Source of the DNA: Promethearchaeota archaeon
Lineage (GTDB): Archaea > Asgardarchaeota > Lokiarchaeia > Sigyniarchaeales > SOKP01
DNA: 7,675 bases
Assembly: GCA_030605895.1 (NCBI GenBank)
Contig: JAUWHL010000079.1
Span: 1 to 7,675, forward strand
Direction of reading: 5' to 3'
Positions 7,064 to 7,675 of the stretch are shown piece after piece. Position numbers and translations under genes: made by a program. The number at the start of each line of letters is the position of its first letter. Position 1 is the stretch's first letter. Below the pieces are notes generated by a model. It was not told the DNA's origin. It did no database searches and worked only from the letters and a program-made list of their open reading frames with translations.

Positions 7064-7624
7064 TTAAGTAGTTGTCCAAAGTATCGATCTTCCCTTTTTC
7101 TCAGCCCGTCTAATTTTTTTTGAGTTTTCTAAATCTAACATAATTTTCCATATCTGGGAATTACTTAATTTAAAGTACCTCCTCAGTTCTGGAGTTGTCA
7201 TTTTCGTACCATTCAGTAAATTTGGGATTAATCTTTTAATTTCATCACTAGTATTTTCTTCAGAGTCAACAGTATTTTCATCTTCTTCTATGTTTGCTTC
7301 CATTTCTGTAATTATTCTAGATGCGATTTTATTTAATTGTTTTATATTATTATCAATGAGATTCTTGGGTTTCATAAAAAGACAACATAATTCTAAATCC
7401 TTAGGAAACGCGACAATATAGAATTTATCATATAAAATTGCTCTAGGTTTCTTAACGGATTCATTTCCACCTCGAAAAGCCAAATAAAAATTCATCGCAA
7501 AATCGTCTAAATTTACACTTTTATTTGCCTGCGAAAAGTCTTTTTTCCATTTAAGAAACGGACCATCTATCATATCAAAACCAATTAATGCTGCTCCAAT
7601 AATTTCATTTTCAGTAAAATTCAT
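7064..7624 (-). CDS. Longin/roadblock-like domain fused to a winged helix
   Basis: 186 residues, no signal peptide or membrane helix, so cytosolic. Residues 1-110 show a longin-type pattern: strand IIGAALIGFDMI, turn DGP, strand FLKWKKDF, helix around LDDFAMNFYLAF, strands RAILYDKFYIVAFP and LELCCLFMKP, and a long helix (NLIDNNIKQLNKIASRIITEME). The FD-x-x-DGP-x-L-x-W hairpin recalls the F-D-(x)n-G-P signature of N-terminal longin domains in eukaryotic uDENN/Nprl2-type proteins. An acidic linker (112-128) leads to a winged helix: helix around TTPELRRYFKL, probable recognition helix SNSQIWKIMLDLENSK (154-169), and a basic wing KKIRRAEKKGRSILW. The start is firm: AGGAGGAG stands 9 bases before the ATG. 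The winged helix may bind DNA or RNA or serve protein contacts. A GTPase-linked regulator or transcription factor is inferred, not shown. No exact family is assigned. Confidence 0.85.
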   Translation of the reverse strand: MNFTENEIIGAALIGFDMIDGPFLKWKKDFSQANKSVNLDDFAMNFYLAFRGGNESVKKPRAILYDKFYIVAFPKDLELCCLFMKPKNLIDNNIKQLNKIASRIITEMEANIEEDENTVDSEENTSDEIKRLIPNLLNGTKMTTPELRRYFKLSNSQIWKIMLDLENSKKIRRAEKKGRSILWTTT

Positions 7625-7633
7625 TCTTTTAAT

Positions 7634-7641
7634 CTCCTCCT
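7634..7641 (-). promoter_or_regulatory. Strong Shine-Dalgarno fixing the start of the longin-wHTH gene
   Basis: The coding strand reads AGGAGGAG, 9 bases before the ATG at 7624, a near-perfect complement of the archaeal 16S 3' end (CACCUCCU). It is the strongest ribosome binding site in the window and shows that this organism uses Shine-Dalgarno initiation for at least some genes. Confidence 0.85.
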
Positions 7642-7675
7642 GATAGCTATTTTATTTAATTCTTTTTTAATAATA

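Overview
The window is very AT-rich and reads as archaeal. Its coding style (AAA, AGA and ATA rich), U-tract terminators, an AGGAGG ribosome binding site, a secreted protein with an archaeal-type C-terminal anchor and two proteins with longin/roadblock-like folds all point to an Asgard archaeon (Promethearchaeota), most likely Lokiarchaeia-like. This placement is inferred from gene content, because no rRNA or other marker gene is present.

Layout. A giant cell-surface protein gene enters from the left edge on the + strand (to 3859). Its reading frame is open to the first base, so the 5' end lies outside the window. It has a long, sequon-rich ectodomain, one transmembrane helix and a ~229-residue cytosolic part that looks like a longin/roadblock domain. 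After a T9 tract comes a + strand pair: an NSUN/RsmB-type RNA m5C methyltransferase, whose coding sequence must begin upstream of its first conventional start codon, and 11 bases later an orphan gene built from two copies of one domain. A short convergent spacer (6057-6179) follows. Then come two - strand genes: a small secreted protein with an Asp/Gly-rich stalk and a C-terminal hydrophobic anchor, and a longin-like domain fused to a winged helix, with a strong Shine-Dalgarno and its start near the right edge.

How the genes may fit together. The first and last genes both carry folds that in Asgards and eukaryotes belong to small-GTPase regulators. One sits under a membrane receptor-like ectodomain, the other is joined to a probable nucleic-acid-binding domain. 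They are not in one operon, so a shared pathway is only a hypothesis. The methyltransferase and the duplicated-domain protein probably share a transcript. No tRNA, rRNA, CRISPR array or mobile element was seen, and no gene-free stretch exceeds 300 bases.
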